DNA of 64,000 nucleotides. It comes from Porphyrobacter sp. AAP60. Its GTDB lineage: Bacteria; Pseudomonadota; Alphaproteobacteria; Sphingomonadales; Sphingomonadaceae. Shown here one piece after another: positions 17,000 through 26,035 of this stretch. Under the pieces are notes generated by a model that worked only from the letters and a program-made list of their open reading frames with translations, did no database searches and was not told the DNA's origin. The DNA lies in NCBI RefSeq assembly GCF_001296025.1, contig NZ_LJHV01000002.1, forward strand, positions 186,001 to 250,000, read 5' to 3'. The position numbers were made by a program, and so were the translations under genes. The stretch's first letter is position 1. Each line of letters starts with the position of its first letter.

Positions 17000-17823
17000 A
17001 TTTCTATCAGCCAGATTTCCGGGTGGGTAAAAAGGCGCACCGGCAGGAGACTTGTGCCAAGGCCCGCGCTGGTCACCAGAGTCTTGCCGTGCTGGCGCGT
17101 CACCCCGCAGGCATAAAGGTTGCCATAATCCGACATCGTCGCAGGCGCGCCGCCCCATGGCCATGCAATCTGGCCGCAATGCGTGTGCCCGGCCAGCACA
17201 AGATCGACATCGACCGGAACCTGCGGGAAAATGTCGGGGCTGTGCGTCAAGATGATCCGCGCGCCCGCACCGCGCGGCATCGCGGCGGCGGTGGCAGACA
17301 GATCGGCGCGGCCGGTGAAATCGTCGTCCACGCCGCCGATCACCAGTGGGCCGCGCTGCGCCGCCTGATTGCGAAGAACCGTTATTTGCGGATAGCGCGC
17401 CAGTTCAGCGGCCAGCGCATCCCATGCAAACCAGTGATCATGATTGCCCGGCACCACGATCACCCCCAGCGGCGCGGAAAGCCGGCCCAGCGGGGCAACA
17501 ACCTCGGCAGCGGAGTAAACCCGCGTGGCGGTGCGTTTCTCGCTGACGAGATCGCCCGCGATCGCGACCAGATCGGGTTCGAGCGCGTTGACCTGCGCAA
17601 CAATCCGTTCGAGCCGTTCGGGCGGCATGTCCGGCCCGGCGACATGGATATCGGCCAGCAGCGCGATGGTGACGGGCGCAGCGCTTGCGGGCAGGGCGGG
17701 GCTTTCCACCACCAGCCGTTCCACCACGGGGTCGCGCATCGTGTCATACCAGACCTTCGCGGCAAGCGCGCAGGCGAGTGCGAGCACCAGCAAGGCCGCC
17801 CTGCGGAACATTGTCTTGCCCAT
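16981..17823 (-). CDS. Metallophosphoesterase (calcineurin-like, membrane-anchored)
   Basis: 280-aa binuclear metal phosphoesterase. The start is set at the ATG at 17823 (MGKTMFRRAALLV), since the longer frame to 17901 runs into the pyrH leader. An N-terminal hydrophobic segment (about residues 7-23) suggests a membrane anchor with the catalytic domain outside. The metal ligands are LADIHVAG, GDLVSEK, GNHDHW, LTHSPD and GHTHCGQ, the full set of the YkuE/UDP-2,3-diacylglucosamine-hydrolase-like superfamily. The substrate is unknown. It is inverted between tsf and pyrH, splitting a normally collinear translation cluster. Confidence 0.85.
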   Translation of the reverse strand: MGKTMFRRAALLVLALACALAAKVWYDTMRDPVVERLVVESPALPASAAPVTIALLADIHVAGPDMPPERLERIVAQVNALEPDLVAIAGDLVSEKRTATRVYSAAEVVAPLGRLSAPLGVIVVPGNHDHWFAWDALAAELARYPQITVLRNQAAQRGPLVIGGVDDDFTGRADLSATAAAMPRGAGARIILTHSPDIFPQVPVDVDLVLAGHTHCGQIAWPWGGAPATMSDYGNLYACGVTRQHGKTLVTSAGLGTSLLPVRLFTHPEIWLIEIRPPQR

Positions 17824-17907
17824 TTGCACCGCTATCCCCTTGGCAGCACCGCCACGCCCCGATAAAGGCCGCACCGCAGCCGTTTTCCGCCAGAGAGCCA
17901 TTTCCCT

Positions 17908-18627
17908 ATGTCCATCCCCGAAATCAAGCGCGTCCTCCTGAAACTTTCAGGTGAAGTGCTGATGGGGGATCAGCAGTTCGGGATCGATCCGGCCTTTGTC
18001 GCCGATCTTGCGGGCGAGGTGAAGGCTGCCAAGGAAACGGGGCTCGAAATCTGCCTCGTCATCGGCGGCGGCAATATCTTTCGCGGTATGGCGGGCGCGG
18101 CGCAGGGGATGGACCGTGCGCAGGCCGATTACATGGGGATGCTGGCGACGGTGATGAACGCGCTCGCCATGCAGAACGCGCTGGAACAACTGGGTGTGCA
18201 GACCCGCGTGCAATCCGCGATCGAGATGGACAAGGTTTGCGAACCGGTGATCCGCCGCCGCGCCGAACGCCATCTGGAAAAGGGCCGCGTCGTGATCTTT
18301 GCCGCAGGTGTTGGCGCGCCGTACTTCACCACCGATAGCGGCGCAGCCTTGCGCGCTGCCGAAATGAAATGCGATGCGCTGCTGAAAGGCACCAGCGTTG
18401 ACGGGGTGTATGATAGCGATCCCAAGCATAATCCGCAGGCAACCCGTTTCGATACAGTAACTTATGACCGCGTGCTGGCAGACAATCTCAGGGTGATGGA
18501 CGCCAGCGCCGTGGCGCTGTGCCGTGATAACAAGATCCCGATCGTGGTCTTTTCGATCCGCGAGAAAGGCAACCTTGCCCGCGTATTGTCGGGCGAGGGC
18601 GTCCAGACCATCGTGCAAGACCAGTAA
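17908..18627 (+). CDS. pyrH: Uridylate (UMP) kinase
   Basis: 239-aa amino-acid-kinase-fold enzyme that phosphorylates UMP to UDP with ATP and is inhibited by [13 protein letters not shown] (residues 7-16) is the ATP-site start, GGGNIFRG (about 53-60) is the glycine loop, [20 protein letters not shown] (about 131-150) and the [20 protein letters not shown] segment follow. Only 84 bp separate it from the divergent metallophosphoesterase start. frr follows after 34 nt. Confidence 0.96.
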   Translation: MSIPEIKRVLLKLSGEVLMGDQQFGIDPAFVADLAGEVKAAKETGLEICLVIGGGNIFRGMAGAAQGMDRAQADYMGMLATVMNALAMQNALEQLGVQTRVQSAIEMDKVCEPVIRRRAERHLEKGRVVIFAAGVGAPYFTTDSGAALRAAEMKCDALLKGTSVDGVYDSDPKHNPQATRFDTVTYDRVLADNLRVMDASAVALCRDNKIPIVVFSIREKGNLARVLSGEGVQTIVQDQ

Positions 18628-18661
18628 CGTGCAAGACAGCTGACAAAAGGAAACCCAACCC

Positions 18662-19219
18662 ATGCCGCAATATGACAAGGCCGATGTCGAGCGCCGGATG
18701 AAGGGCGCAGTCGAAGCGCTGAAAAGCGATCTTCAGGGCCTGCGCACCGGCCGTGCCAACACCACTTTGCTCGATCCGGTGATGGTCGAGGTCTATGGTT
18801 CGATGATGCCGCTGTCGCAGGTCGCCACAGTCTCCGCGCCCGAACCGCGGATGCTGAGCGTGCAGGTGTGGGATAAATCGAACATGACCCCGGTGGAAAA
18901 GGGCATCGCCCACGCCAATCTGGGCCTCAATCCGATTATCGACGGTCAGACGCTGCGTCTGCCGATCCCCGATCTGACGCAGGATCGCCGCAAGGAACTC
19001 GCAAAGCTGGCGGGCCAATATGCCGAAAAGGCCAAGATCGCGATCCGCAACGTGCGCCGCGATGCGATGGAAAGCCTGAAGACCGACGAGAAGAAGAAGG
19101 AAATCTCGGAAGACGATCGCAAGCGTTCCGAAGAGCAGGTGCAGAAGCTGACCGATCAATACGTCAAGGAAACCGACGAGGCAGCCGCCAAGAAGGAACA
19201 GGAAATCCTGACGCAGTGA
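18662..19219 (+). CDS. frr: Ribosome recycling factor
   Basis: 185-aa protein that, with EF-G, splits post-termination ribosomes. The sequence spans the full family length; the GLRTGRANTTLLDPVMVEVYGS segment (about residues 28-49) and the DLTQDRRKELAKLAGQYAEKAK segment of the three-helix bundle are canonical. AAAGGAAACCCAACC precedes the ATG as ribosome binding site. A REPIN-like palindrome pair separates it from uppS. Confidence 0.96.
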   Translation: MPQYDKADVERRMKGAVEALKSDLQGLRTGRANTTLLDPVMVEVYGSMMPLSQVATVSAPEPRMLSVQVWDKSNMTPVEKGIAHANLGLNPIIDGQTLRLPIPDLTQDRRKELAKLAGQYAEKAKIAIRNVRRDAMESLKTDEKKKEISEDDRKRSEEQVQKLTDQYVKETDEAAAKKEQEILTQ

Positions 19220-19240
19220 GTGGCTGCGACGCCTCCTTTT

Positions 19241-19305
19241 CCGTTCGCCTCGAGCGTAGTCGAGAGGCCTTGCGCCAGTGTCTCGACTTCGCTCGACACG
19301 AACGG
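19241..19305. repeat. REPIN-like pair of short palindromes
   Basis: Two hairpins face each other: CTCGA-gcgtag-TCGAG (about 19250-19265) and GTGTCTCGA-cttcgc-TCGACAC (about 19278-19298), enclosed by an outer inverted pair CCGTTCG (19241-19247) and CGAACGG (19299-19305). This is the shape of an extragenic REP doublet. The same outer heptamers bound the element at 38107-38203. Confidence 0.8.
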
Positions 19306-19322
19306 AATGCGTGGGGACAGTT

Positions 19323-20000
19323 TTGACTACCGACCGCGCCAGGCATGTCGCCATCATCATGGATGGCAATGGCCGCTGGGCCAAGAAACGGGCGTTGCCG
19401 CGCGCAGTGGGGCATCAGCGCGGGGTCGAAGCGGTGCGGCGGCTGGTGCGCGGGCTTGGCCCGATGGGGCTGGAATGCCTGACGCTGTACGCCTTTTCTT
19501 CCGAAAACTGGAAACGGTCGGAAGACGAGGTTGATGATCTGATGAACCTGATGCGCAAGTTCATCAAATCCGATCTGCCCGAATTCGTCGCCAACAACGT
19601 CAAACTGAAGATCATCGGCGATTGGCAATCGCTCGCGCCCGATATCGTCGCGATGCTGGAAGATGCGCTGGCGCAGACCGCAAACGGCAATCAGACGCTG
19701 GCGGTGGCACTGAATTACGGCGCGCAGCATGAAATTGCGCGGGCTGCGGCCAAGGCGGCAGCGGAAGGTTCGGTGACGGTGGATAGCATCGCGGCCAATC
19801 TCGACACCGCCGATCTGCCACCGCTCGATCTGCTGATCCGCACCAGCGGCGAAATCCGCTTGTCGAATTTTCTGCTGTGGCAATCGGCCTATGCCGAGAT
19901 GCTGTTCGTTGATACGCTATGGCCCGATTTCGAACCTGCGCATCTGGCGCAGGCGCTTGATGATTTTGCCCGGAGGGAGCGGCGCTTTGGCGGACGGTAA
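19323..20000 (+). CDS. uppS: Isoprenyl (undecaprenyl) diphosphate synthase
   Basis: Cis-prenyltransferase that makes the undecaprenyl carrier for peptidoglycan and surface polysaccharides; 225 aa. The start is the TTG at 19323 (MTTDRARHVAIIMDGNGRWAK), with GGGGA five nt upstream; the frame extends back through the REPIN but that part is not family-like. Catalytic DGNGRW is at residues 15-20, FSSENWKR at about 60-67, and the substrate-binding RTSGEIRLSNFLLWQ near 175-189. A TSGEIRLSNF variant replaces the common SGGEQRLSNF Gln with Ile, which is frequent in this group. cdsA overlaps its end by 14 nt. Confidence 0.93.
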   Translation: MTTDRARHVAIIMDGNGRWAKKRALPRAVGHQRGVEAVRRLVRGLGPMGLECLTLYAFSSENWKRSEDEVDDLMNLMRKFIKSDLPEFVANNVKLKIIGDWQSLAPDIVAMLEDALAQTANGNQTLAVALNYGAQHEIARAAAKAAAEGSVTVDSIAANLDTADLPPLDLLIRTSGEIRLSNFLLWQSAYAEMLFVDTLWPDFEPAHLAQALDDFARRERRFGGR

Positions 20001-20751
20001 GATCAGAGTGCGCAATCCCAAGGCAGGCGTGACCGATCTGCCGGTGCGGCTGGCTTCGGCCATCGTCATGCTGGTGATCGCAGGCGGGGCGCTGTGGCTG
20101 GGCGGTTGGTTCTGGACCGCATTCGTGCTCGCACTGGGGCTCGGTGTGCTGTGGGAATGGAACAAGCTGGTGGGTCGCTTCGGCGCATCGGCTGTGGTTG
20201 AAACCCTGTGGTTCTTCGGCGGGGTGATCTATATCGGCGGGGCGGCGCTGGCGATGCTCGTGGTGCGCAACGGGCGGCAGGTGTTTCCGTTCGATCCGCA
20301 GGCCACAGGATATGGCCCGTTGGAAGTGCTTGCAGCGTTCATCCTTCCCGTCGTTGCCGTCGATGTCGGCGCCTATTTCGCTGGTCGCGCCATCGGCGGG
20401 CCGAAGATCGCGCCGCGCATCAGCCCGTCCAAGACCTGGGCCGGGCTTGGCGGCGGGGCGGTGCTGGCCGCGCTGGTGGGCGTGGTGGTGGAGATCAGCG
20501 ATTTCGGCCCGGCGGTCATGCCCGGCTACACCGCGCTCGGTCTGGGTATGGCGGTGGTCGGCGGGGTGCTGATCGCGGTGCTCGCGCAGGCGGGCGATTT
20601 CTTCGAAAGCTGGATGAAACGGCGCGCAGGGGTGAAGGACTCGGGCGCGCTGATTCCGGGGCATGGCGGGCTGTTTGACCGGCTCGACGGCTTTCTCGCG
20701 GTGTTCTTCATGCTGTTTGTGATTGCCACAGTGCCCGTTTTGCTGGGATGA
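19987..20751 (+). CDS. cdsA: Phosphatidate cytidylyltransferase
   Basis: Makes CDP-diacylglycerol from phosphatidate and CTP, feeding PssA and PgsA. 254 aa with about six to eight hydrophobic segments. The start is the TTG at 19987 (MADGKIRVRNPKAG): a strong GGAGGGAG at 19972-19979 lies seven nt before it, and the longer frame to 19891 is uppS shadow. The signature near the C-terminus, KRRAGVKDSGALIPGHGGLFDRLD, matches the family pattern S-x-[LIVM]-K-R-x4-K-D-x-[GSA]-x2-[LIF]-[PGS]-x-H-G-G-[LIVMF]-x-D-R (residues about 208-231). The overlap with uppS suggests translational coupling. Confidence 0.93.
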   Translation: MADGKIRVRNPKAGVTDLPVRLASAIVMLVIAGGALWLGGWFWTAFVLALGLGVLWEWNKLVGRFGASAVVETLWFFGGVIYIGGAALAMLVVRNGRQVFPFDPQATGYGPLEVLAAFILPVVAVDVGAYFAGRAIGGPKIAPRISPSKTWAGLGGGAVLAALVGVVVEISDFGPAVMPGYTALGLGMAVVGGVLIAVLAQAGDFFESWMKRRAGVKDSGALIPGHGGLFDRLDGFLAVFFMLFVIATVPVLLG

Positions 20752-20758
20752 TGCGGGG

Positions 20759-21925
20759 ATGACACGCACGCTCACCCTGCTTGGTGCCACCGGATCGATT
20801 GGCGCATCGACGCTCGATCTGGTGCGGCGCAATCGTGACGCCTGGCAGATCGACGCGCTGACCGCCCATTGCAGCGCGGCGGAACTGGCGGCGCTGGCGA
20901 TTGAATTCGGCGCGAAACTTGCGGTGGTCAGCGATGAGAGCTGCCTGCCCGAATTGCGCGATGCGCTCGGCAGCAGCGGGATCGAAGCCGCAGGTGGCCG
21001 CGCCGCGCTGGTCGAAGCAGCTGCGCGTCCGGTCGATATGACGGTCGCGGCGATTGTCGGCTGCGCAGGGCTGGCCCCGGTCATGGCGGCAATCGAACGC
21101 GGCGGCACCATCGCGCTCGCCAACAAGGAAGCGCTGGTTTCGGCTGGCGAAATGATGATGGAGGCGGTCTCCAAGCACGGCGCGACCCTGCTTCCCACCG
21201 ATTCCGAACATAATGCGATTTTCCAGTGCCTCAGCGGCAATCGCATGTCCGATGTGGCGAAGATCACGCTGACAGCCAGCGGCGGCCCGCTGCGGACATG
21301 GTCGGCCGAACGCCTTCACGCTGCCACTCCCGCCGAAGCCGTGGCGCATCCGAACTGGTCGATGGGGGCGAAGATCAGCGTCGATTCGGCCACGATGATG
21401 AACAAGGGGCTCGAATATATCGAGGCCTATCACCTGTTCCCCGTCGGGCTCGAAAAGCTGGGCATTGTGATCCACCCGCAAAGCGTGATCCATTCGATGG
21501 TCGAGTTCCGCGACCGGTCGACGCTGGCACAGCTTGGTCCTTCGGACATGCGCGTGCCGATCGCCTCGTGCCTTGCATGGCCGCGGCGGATGGATACGCC
21601 TATGCCCGCGCTGGATCTGGCAGCGATTGGCGAGCTGACCTTTTTCCCGCCTGACGAAACCCGTTTTCCCGCCACACGGCTGGCGCGTGAGGCGATCCGG
21701 GCAGGGGGCAGCGCGCCCGCAATCCTCAACGCCGCCAACGAAATTGCGGTCGCCGCTTTCCTCGCCGGTCAGATCAGGTTCACCCGGATCGCGGCACTGG
21801 TCGAAGAGACGCTGGCCCGCAGCAATGATGCGCCGCGCCCTGCCAGCCTTGATGAAGTGCTGGCCGTAGACCAATCTGCAAGGCTGCAAGCCCGCAGCCT
21901 GCTGGAGACCAACGCCCTTGTTTGA
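20759..21925 (+). CDS. dxr: 1-deoxy-D-xylulose-5-phosphate reductoisomerase
   Basis: Second step of the MEP isoprenoid pathway (DXP to MEP, NADPH-dependent), supplying UppS and the polyprenyl synthase. 388 aa from the ATG at 20759. The N-terminal GATGSIGASTLDL (residues 8-20) binds NADPH; ANKEALVSAGE (about 122-132) and the metal/substrate site TDSEHNAIFQCL (about 146-157) are intact, as are ASGGPLR and MNKGLEYIEA. It sits 7 nt after cdsA and overlaps rseP by 8 nt. Confidence 0.96.
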   Translation: MTRTLTLLGATGSIGASTLDLVRRNRDAWQIDALTAHCSAAELAALAIEFGAKLAVVSDESCLPELRDALGSSGIEAAGGRAALVEAAARPVDMTVAAIVGCAGLAPVMAAIERGGTIALANKEALVSAGEMMMEAVSKHGATLLPTDSEHNAIFQCLSGNRMSDVAKITLTASGGPLRTWSAERLHAATPAEAVAHPNWSMGAKISVDSATMMNKGLEYIEAYHLFPVGLEKLGIVIHPQSVIHSMVEFRDRSTLAQLGPSDMRVPIASCLAWPRRMDTPMPALDLAAIGELTFFPPDETRFPATRLAREAIRAGGSAPAILNAANEIAVAAFLAGQIRFTRIAALVEETLARSNDAPRPASLDEVLAVDQSARLQARSLLETNALV

Positions 21926-23039
21926 AGCACCCCCTTTCTGGATGTACGTGGTCGGGTTCCTGCTGTTGCTCGGCCCACTGATCACCTTGCATGAACTTGG
22001 CCACCTGCTGGTCGGCCGGTTGTTTGGCGTGAAGGCGGATGCCTTCTCGGTCGGGTTTGGCAAGGAACTGGCCGGCTATACCGATAAGCAAGGCACCCGC
22101 TGGAAGCTGTCGGCGCTCCCGCTGGGCGGCTATGTGCAGTTCAAGGGCGATATGAACCCGGCGAGCGTTCCGGATGCTTCGGCTCCGCGCGAGGAAGGCA
22201 GCTTCCAGCACGCCGCCTTGTGGAAACGCGCTCTGATCGTGGCGGCGGGGCCGGTCACCAATCTTGTGGTGGCAATCGCCATTTTTGCCGCGCTGTTTGC
22301 CATCATGGGCAAGCCGACCATCGCCGGGGCCGAGGATTCGCGCACCATCGGTGCTTTTTCCGAAGACAGCGTGGCACAGCAGGCCGGGATGCAGGTGGGC
22401 GACACCATTATAGCCATCAATGGTTCCGAAGTGATCGATTTCAGCGATCTCAAGACGCAGGTGGCCCTGCGCCCCGCCACGCGGATGGTGTTCACCGTGG
22501 AACGTGCGGGAGCCGAGCTTGATATTCCGGTGACCACGGCGCGGGTCGGCATAGCCGACAAGTTCGGCAACAAGACCGATATCGGCTTGCTGGGCGTTGC
22601 ACCTTCGGGCGGAGAATATGTGCTGGAAGATGTGGGCGTGATCGAATCGATCCCGCTCGCCGTCCGCCAGACCGGCGAAGCCACGATGATGATGATCACC
22701 GGTATCAAGCAGATCATTGGCGGCGAACGATCCATCAAGGAACTGGGCGGCCCGCTGAAGATCGCGAAATACTCGGGCGAACAGATGAGTCTTGGTCTGG
22801 TTGCCTTTATCCAGCTGGCCGCGATGATCTCGCTTAATTTGGCATTCATCAACTTCTTGCCAATCCCCGCGCTGGATGGCGGGCATCTGGTGTTCTACGC
22901 GGCCGAGGCTATTCGCCGCAAGCCGGTGGGGCCACAGGCGACCGAGTGGGCTTACCGCACCGGCATCGCGCTGGTGCTGACGCTGATGGTGGTGGTGACG
23001 GTGAATGATCTGTTCTCGCTACCCCTGTTCGGAAGTTGA
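21918..23039 (+). CDS. rseP: RIP metalloprotease RseP (site-2 protease)
   Basis: Inner-membrane zinc protease that cuts membrane-embedded anti-sigma factors and signal peptides. It starts at a TTG at 21918 inside the dxr end (MFEAPPFWMYVVGFLLLLG). HELGH at residues 25-29 with a preceding hydrophobic helix is the zinc site; the periplasmic PDZ domain lies at about residues 125-200 and the second active-site motif NFLPIPALDGGHL at about 313-325 supplies the third ligand (Asp). The 373-aa length is typical. It is followed by bamA, as in most proteobacteria. Confidence 0.95.
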   Translation: MFEAPPFWMYVVGFLLLLGPLITLHELGHLLVGRLFGVKADAFSVGFGKELAGYTDKQGTRWKLSALPLGGYVQFKGDMNPASVPDASAPREEGSFQHAALWKRALIVAAGPVTNLVVAIAIFAALFAIMGKPTIAGAEDSRTIGAFSEDSVAQQAGMQVGDTIIAINGSEVIDFSDLKTQVALRPATRMVFTVERAGAELDIPVTTARVGIADKFGNKTDIGLLGVAPSGGEYVLEDVGVIESIPLAVRQTGEATMMMITGIKQIIGGERSIKELGGPLKIAKYSGEQMSLGLVAFIQLAAMISLNLAFINFLPIPALDGGHLVFYAAEAIRRKPVGPQATEWAYRTGIALVLTLMVVVTVNDLFSLPLFGS

Positions 23040-23257
23040 GGCCGGGCCGGGATGCGCGGATGGTTTGCCGTGCAAAAGCACGGTGAGCGGGGCGCAATCC
23101 GCGCCCCGGCGGCTTGATTGCGCAAGGCACATCGGGCAGAGGCGGGAACCGTGGCCGAGGCACGATCCGGTTGGGGGTCGCGCAAAGTCACTTGCAAGTT
23201 TGCACGTTCAGGGTCGCAGGGACGTGACACGGACGGTTGGAACGGGATTTTAGCTGC

Positions 23258-26035
23258 ATGAACCGAATGAGCGAGACGGGCGCAGTGCCGGTCAATGGCA
23301 CTTCAGCACGTTCGAAAGCGCGGCGCGGCCGCTATGCCGCGATGCTGTGCTGTGGTTCGATGCTGGCCGGCATGCCCGGCGCGGCCTTTGCGCAGGCGCA
23401 AACCGGCGCACCCCAGCCGCAGCCTGCTTCCCAAGCTGCTCCGCAAACCACTGGCCAAGCTACTGCGGCGCCCGCACCTGCCGCCAGCGCCAACGTAATC
23501 AGGACAATCAACGTCGTCGGGGCCGAAAGGCTCGAGCCGACCACTATCCTCAGCTACATCCGGCTGCGCGCCGGGCAGGAATACACCGCGGTTGCCGCTG
23601 ACGAGGCGCTTTCAGATCTCTACGCGACCGAGTTGTTCGCCAACGCGTCGATTGCCAATAACAGCGGCAATGTTGTCATCACCGTGGTGGAAAACCCGGT
23701 GATCAACCGCATCGTGCTGGAGGGCAACGAGCGCCTCAAGCCCGACAAGATCCTGCCCGAAATCAAGCTGTCGCCGCGCCAGATTTTCACCCGTTCCAAG
23801 GTGCGCGCCGATGTTTCGCGCATCATCGAATTGTACAAGCGTCAGGGCCGTTTCGCCGCCAAGGTCGAACCCAAGCTGGTGCAGTTGCCGCAGAACCGGG
23901 TCGATATCGTGTTCGAGATTTCGGAAGGCCCGAAGTCGAAGGTGCGCCAGATCAACATTCTCGGTAACGAGAAGTTCAAGGACGGCGAACTGCGCGGCGA
24001 AATGGTGACCAAGCAGGCACGCCTGACCAGTTTCTTCAGCTCCAACACCAGCTACGATCCCGATCGTCTGGCGTTTGACCAACAGAAGCTGCGCCAGTTC
24101 TACCTGACCGAAGGTTACGCCGATTTCCGGGTTGTTTCGGCGGTGGCCGAACTGACGCCCGATCAGCGCGATTTCATCATCACCTACGTGGTCGAGGAAG
24201 GCGAGCGGTACAACTTCGGCGAGGTCAAGGTCGACAGCCAGCTGCGCGACTTCGACAGTGACGTGATGAGCACTCAGCTGCCTATGAAGGAAGGCGATTT
24301 CTACAACGCCAAGACGGTCGAGGACACGGTCGAGCAGCTCACCGAGCTGGCAGGCCGCTTCGGTTACGCCTTTGCCGACGTGCAGCCGCGCTTCAGCCGC
24401 GATCCTGAAAATCTCAAGATGAACGTGACTTTCATCCTGCGCGAGGCGCCGCGCGTCTATGTCGAACGGGTGGATATCAACGGCAATACGCTGACGCAGG
24501 ACAAGGTCGTACGCCGCGAGTTCCGCCTGGCAGAAGGCGATGCCTTCAACAGCCTGGGCGTGCAGCGCACCACCGCGCGCATCAATTCGCTGGCCTATTT
24601 CCAGGAAAACTTCGAAGTCAGCCAGACCGAAGGCAGCGCGCCTGACCGGATCATTCTGGAAGCGAACGTCGAGGAACGCCCCACGGGCGAATTGCAGTTT
24701 TCGGCCGGTTTCTCGTCAATCGAACAGTTCATTCTGGCAGGCTCGATCCGCCAGCGGAACTTCCGCGGTCGCGGGCAGACGATCGGGCTCAGCGTCAACT
24801 ATTCGCAATTCTCGCGCTCGGCGCAGGTCAGTTTTTCCGATCCCTATATCTTCGATCGCAATATTTCCGGCGGGATCGATATCTACCGCCGCGATTTCAA
24901 CAGCTTCAACTTCACCAACCGCGATCGCAACACGACCTTCAAGCAATCGACCACCGGCTTTTCGATGCGTGCCGGTGTGCCGCTGACGGAATATATGTCG
25001 CTGATCGGCAGCTACACGCTGAACTACGAAGACGTGACGCTCGACGAGAACCTGTTCTTCTCCGATCTTGATGGTGACGGCAGGCGCGAATGCGATCCGC
25101 TGCTGGCCGGGCGTTTCCTGTGCGATGCCATCGGCACGCGGTTGAGCTCGATCGTCGGCCTGAGCCTCAATTATAACTCGCTGAACTCGCGGATACGTCC
25201 TTCCCGCGGCAAGACCGTTTCGCTCAGCAGCGAATTTGCTGGCCTGGGCGGGGACGTGCGCTACGTACGGTTCCGCGGCCGTGCGCAGCAGTTCTGGGGT
25301 CTCGGCAATTCGGGCTTCATCTTCTCGGTTCTGGCTGAAGGCGGCACGATCATACCGCTGAGCGAAAGGACGGGCGAGGGCGTTGACGATATCTTCCTCA
25401 ACGACCGTTTCTTCCTGGGCGAACCCCAGTTCCGCGGCTTCCGGATTCGCGGCGTCGGCCCGCGCATCCTGACCCAGCGTTATGTGACCGGCGCCGATGG
25501 CACTCCTGTGCTGATTACCGATCGCAACCAGACCCGCGACGACGCCATTGGCGGTCGCAATTACTATCTGGGCCGCGCCGAGCTGGAAATTCCGCTTGGT
25601 TCGGGCGCTCGCGAATTGGGTCTGCGTCCCTCGATCTGGGCCGACATCGGCGCGCTGTGGGGCGTGGAAACGCCGGTTCTGCAGGACAACCCGACCGGTT
25701 TGCAGCAGCGTGATGCGCAGGGTAACCCGCTGTTCCTGACTACCCGTCTTGACGACGCCGGTCAGCCGGTGCTTATCGGCGGTCAGCCGGTGCTTGATGC
25801 CACCACCGCCGCTTTTGCGCCCGATGGCACCGCTAACGAACGGTTTGTGCGGCAGGGCAGCGCGATCAGGGAAACCTTCCTTGGCGATTCGCCCAGCCCG
25901 CGTATCACCGCCGGGATCGGGGTGAACTGGAACTCGCCCTTCGGACCGTTCCGCATCGATTTCGCCCAGACCATCCGCAAGGTGCCGGGCGATGACGAGC
26001 GCCGCTTTACATTCAACGTAGGAACCCAATTCTGA
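23258..26035 (+). CDS. bamA: Outer membrane protein assembly factor BamA
   Basis: Core of the beta-barrel assembly machinery. Start at the ATG at 23258 (925 aa). A signal peptide with a long basic N-region ends near AAFA/QAQ, followed by a Gln/Pro/Ala-rich linker, POTRA domains (the first begins NVIRTINVVGAERLEPTTI near residue 80), and the Omp85 barrel with the VRGF-like motif FRGFRIRGVGPR. It ends in Phe (FNVGTQF), the outer-membrane C-terminal signal. It overlaps the next gene by one base. At 925 aa it is slightly longer than E. coli BamA because of the linker and loop insertions (for example a loop around QRDAQGNPLFLTT). Confidence 0.96.
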   Translation: MNRMSETGAVPVNGTSARSKARRGRYAAMLCCGSMLAGMPGAAFAQAQTGAPQPQPASQAAPQTTGQATAAPAPAASANVIRTINVVGAERLEPTTILSYIRLRAGQEYTAVAADEALSDLYATELFANASIANNSGNVVITVVENPVINRIVLEGNERLKPDKILPEIKLSPRQIFTRSKVRADVSRIIELYKRQGRFAAKVEPKLVQLPQNRVDIVFEISEGPKSKVRQINILGNEKFKDGELRGEMVTKQARLTSFFSSNTSYDPDRLAFDQQKLRQFYLTEGYADFRVVSAVAELTPDQRDFIITYVVEEGERYNFGEVKVDSQLRDFDSDVMSTQLPMKEGDFYNAKTVEDTVEQLTELAGRFGYAFADVQPRFSRDPENLKMNVTFILREAPRVYVERVDINGNTLTQDKVVRREFRLAEGDAFNSLGVQRTTARINSLAYFQENFEVSQTEGSAPDRIILEANVEERPTGELQFSAGFSSIEQFILAGSIRQRNFRGRGQTIGLSVNYSQFSRSAQVSFSDPYIFDRNISGGIDIYRRDFNSFNFTNRDRNTTFKQSTTGFSMRAGVPLTEYMSLIGSYTLNYEDVTLDENLFFSDLDGDGRRECDPLLAGRFLCDAIGTRLSSIVGLSLNYNSLNSRIRPSRGKTVSLSSEFAGLGGDVRYVRFRGRAQQFWGLGNSGFIFSVLAEGGTIIPLSERTGEGVDDIFLNDRFFLGEPQFRGFRIRGVGPRILTQRYVTGADGTPVLITDRNQTRDDAIGGRNYYLGRAELEIPLGSGARELGLRPSIWADIGALWGVETPVLQDNPTGLQQRDAQGNPLFLTTRLDDAGQPVLIGGQPVLDATTAAFAPDGTANERFVRQGSAIRETFLGDSPSPRITAGIGVNWNSPFGPFRIDFAQTIRKVPGDDERRFTFNVGTQF

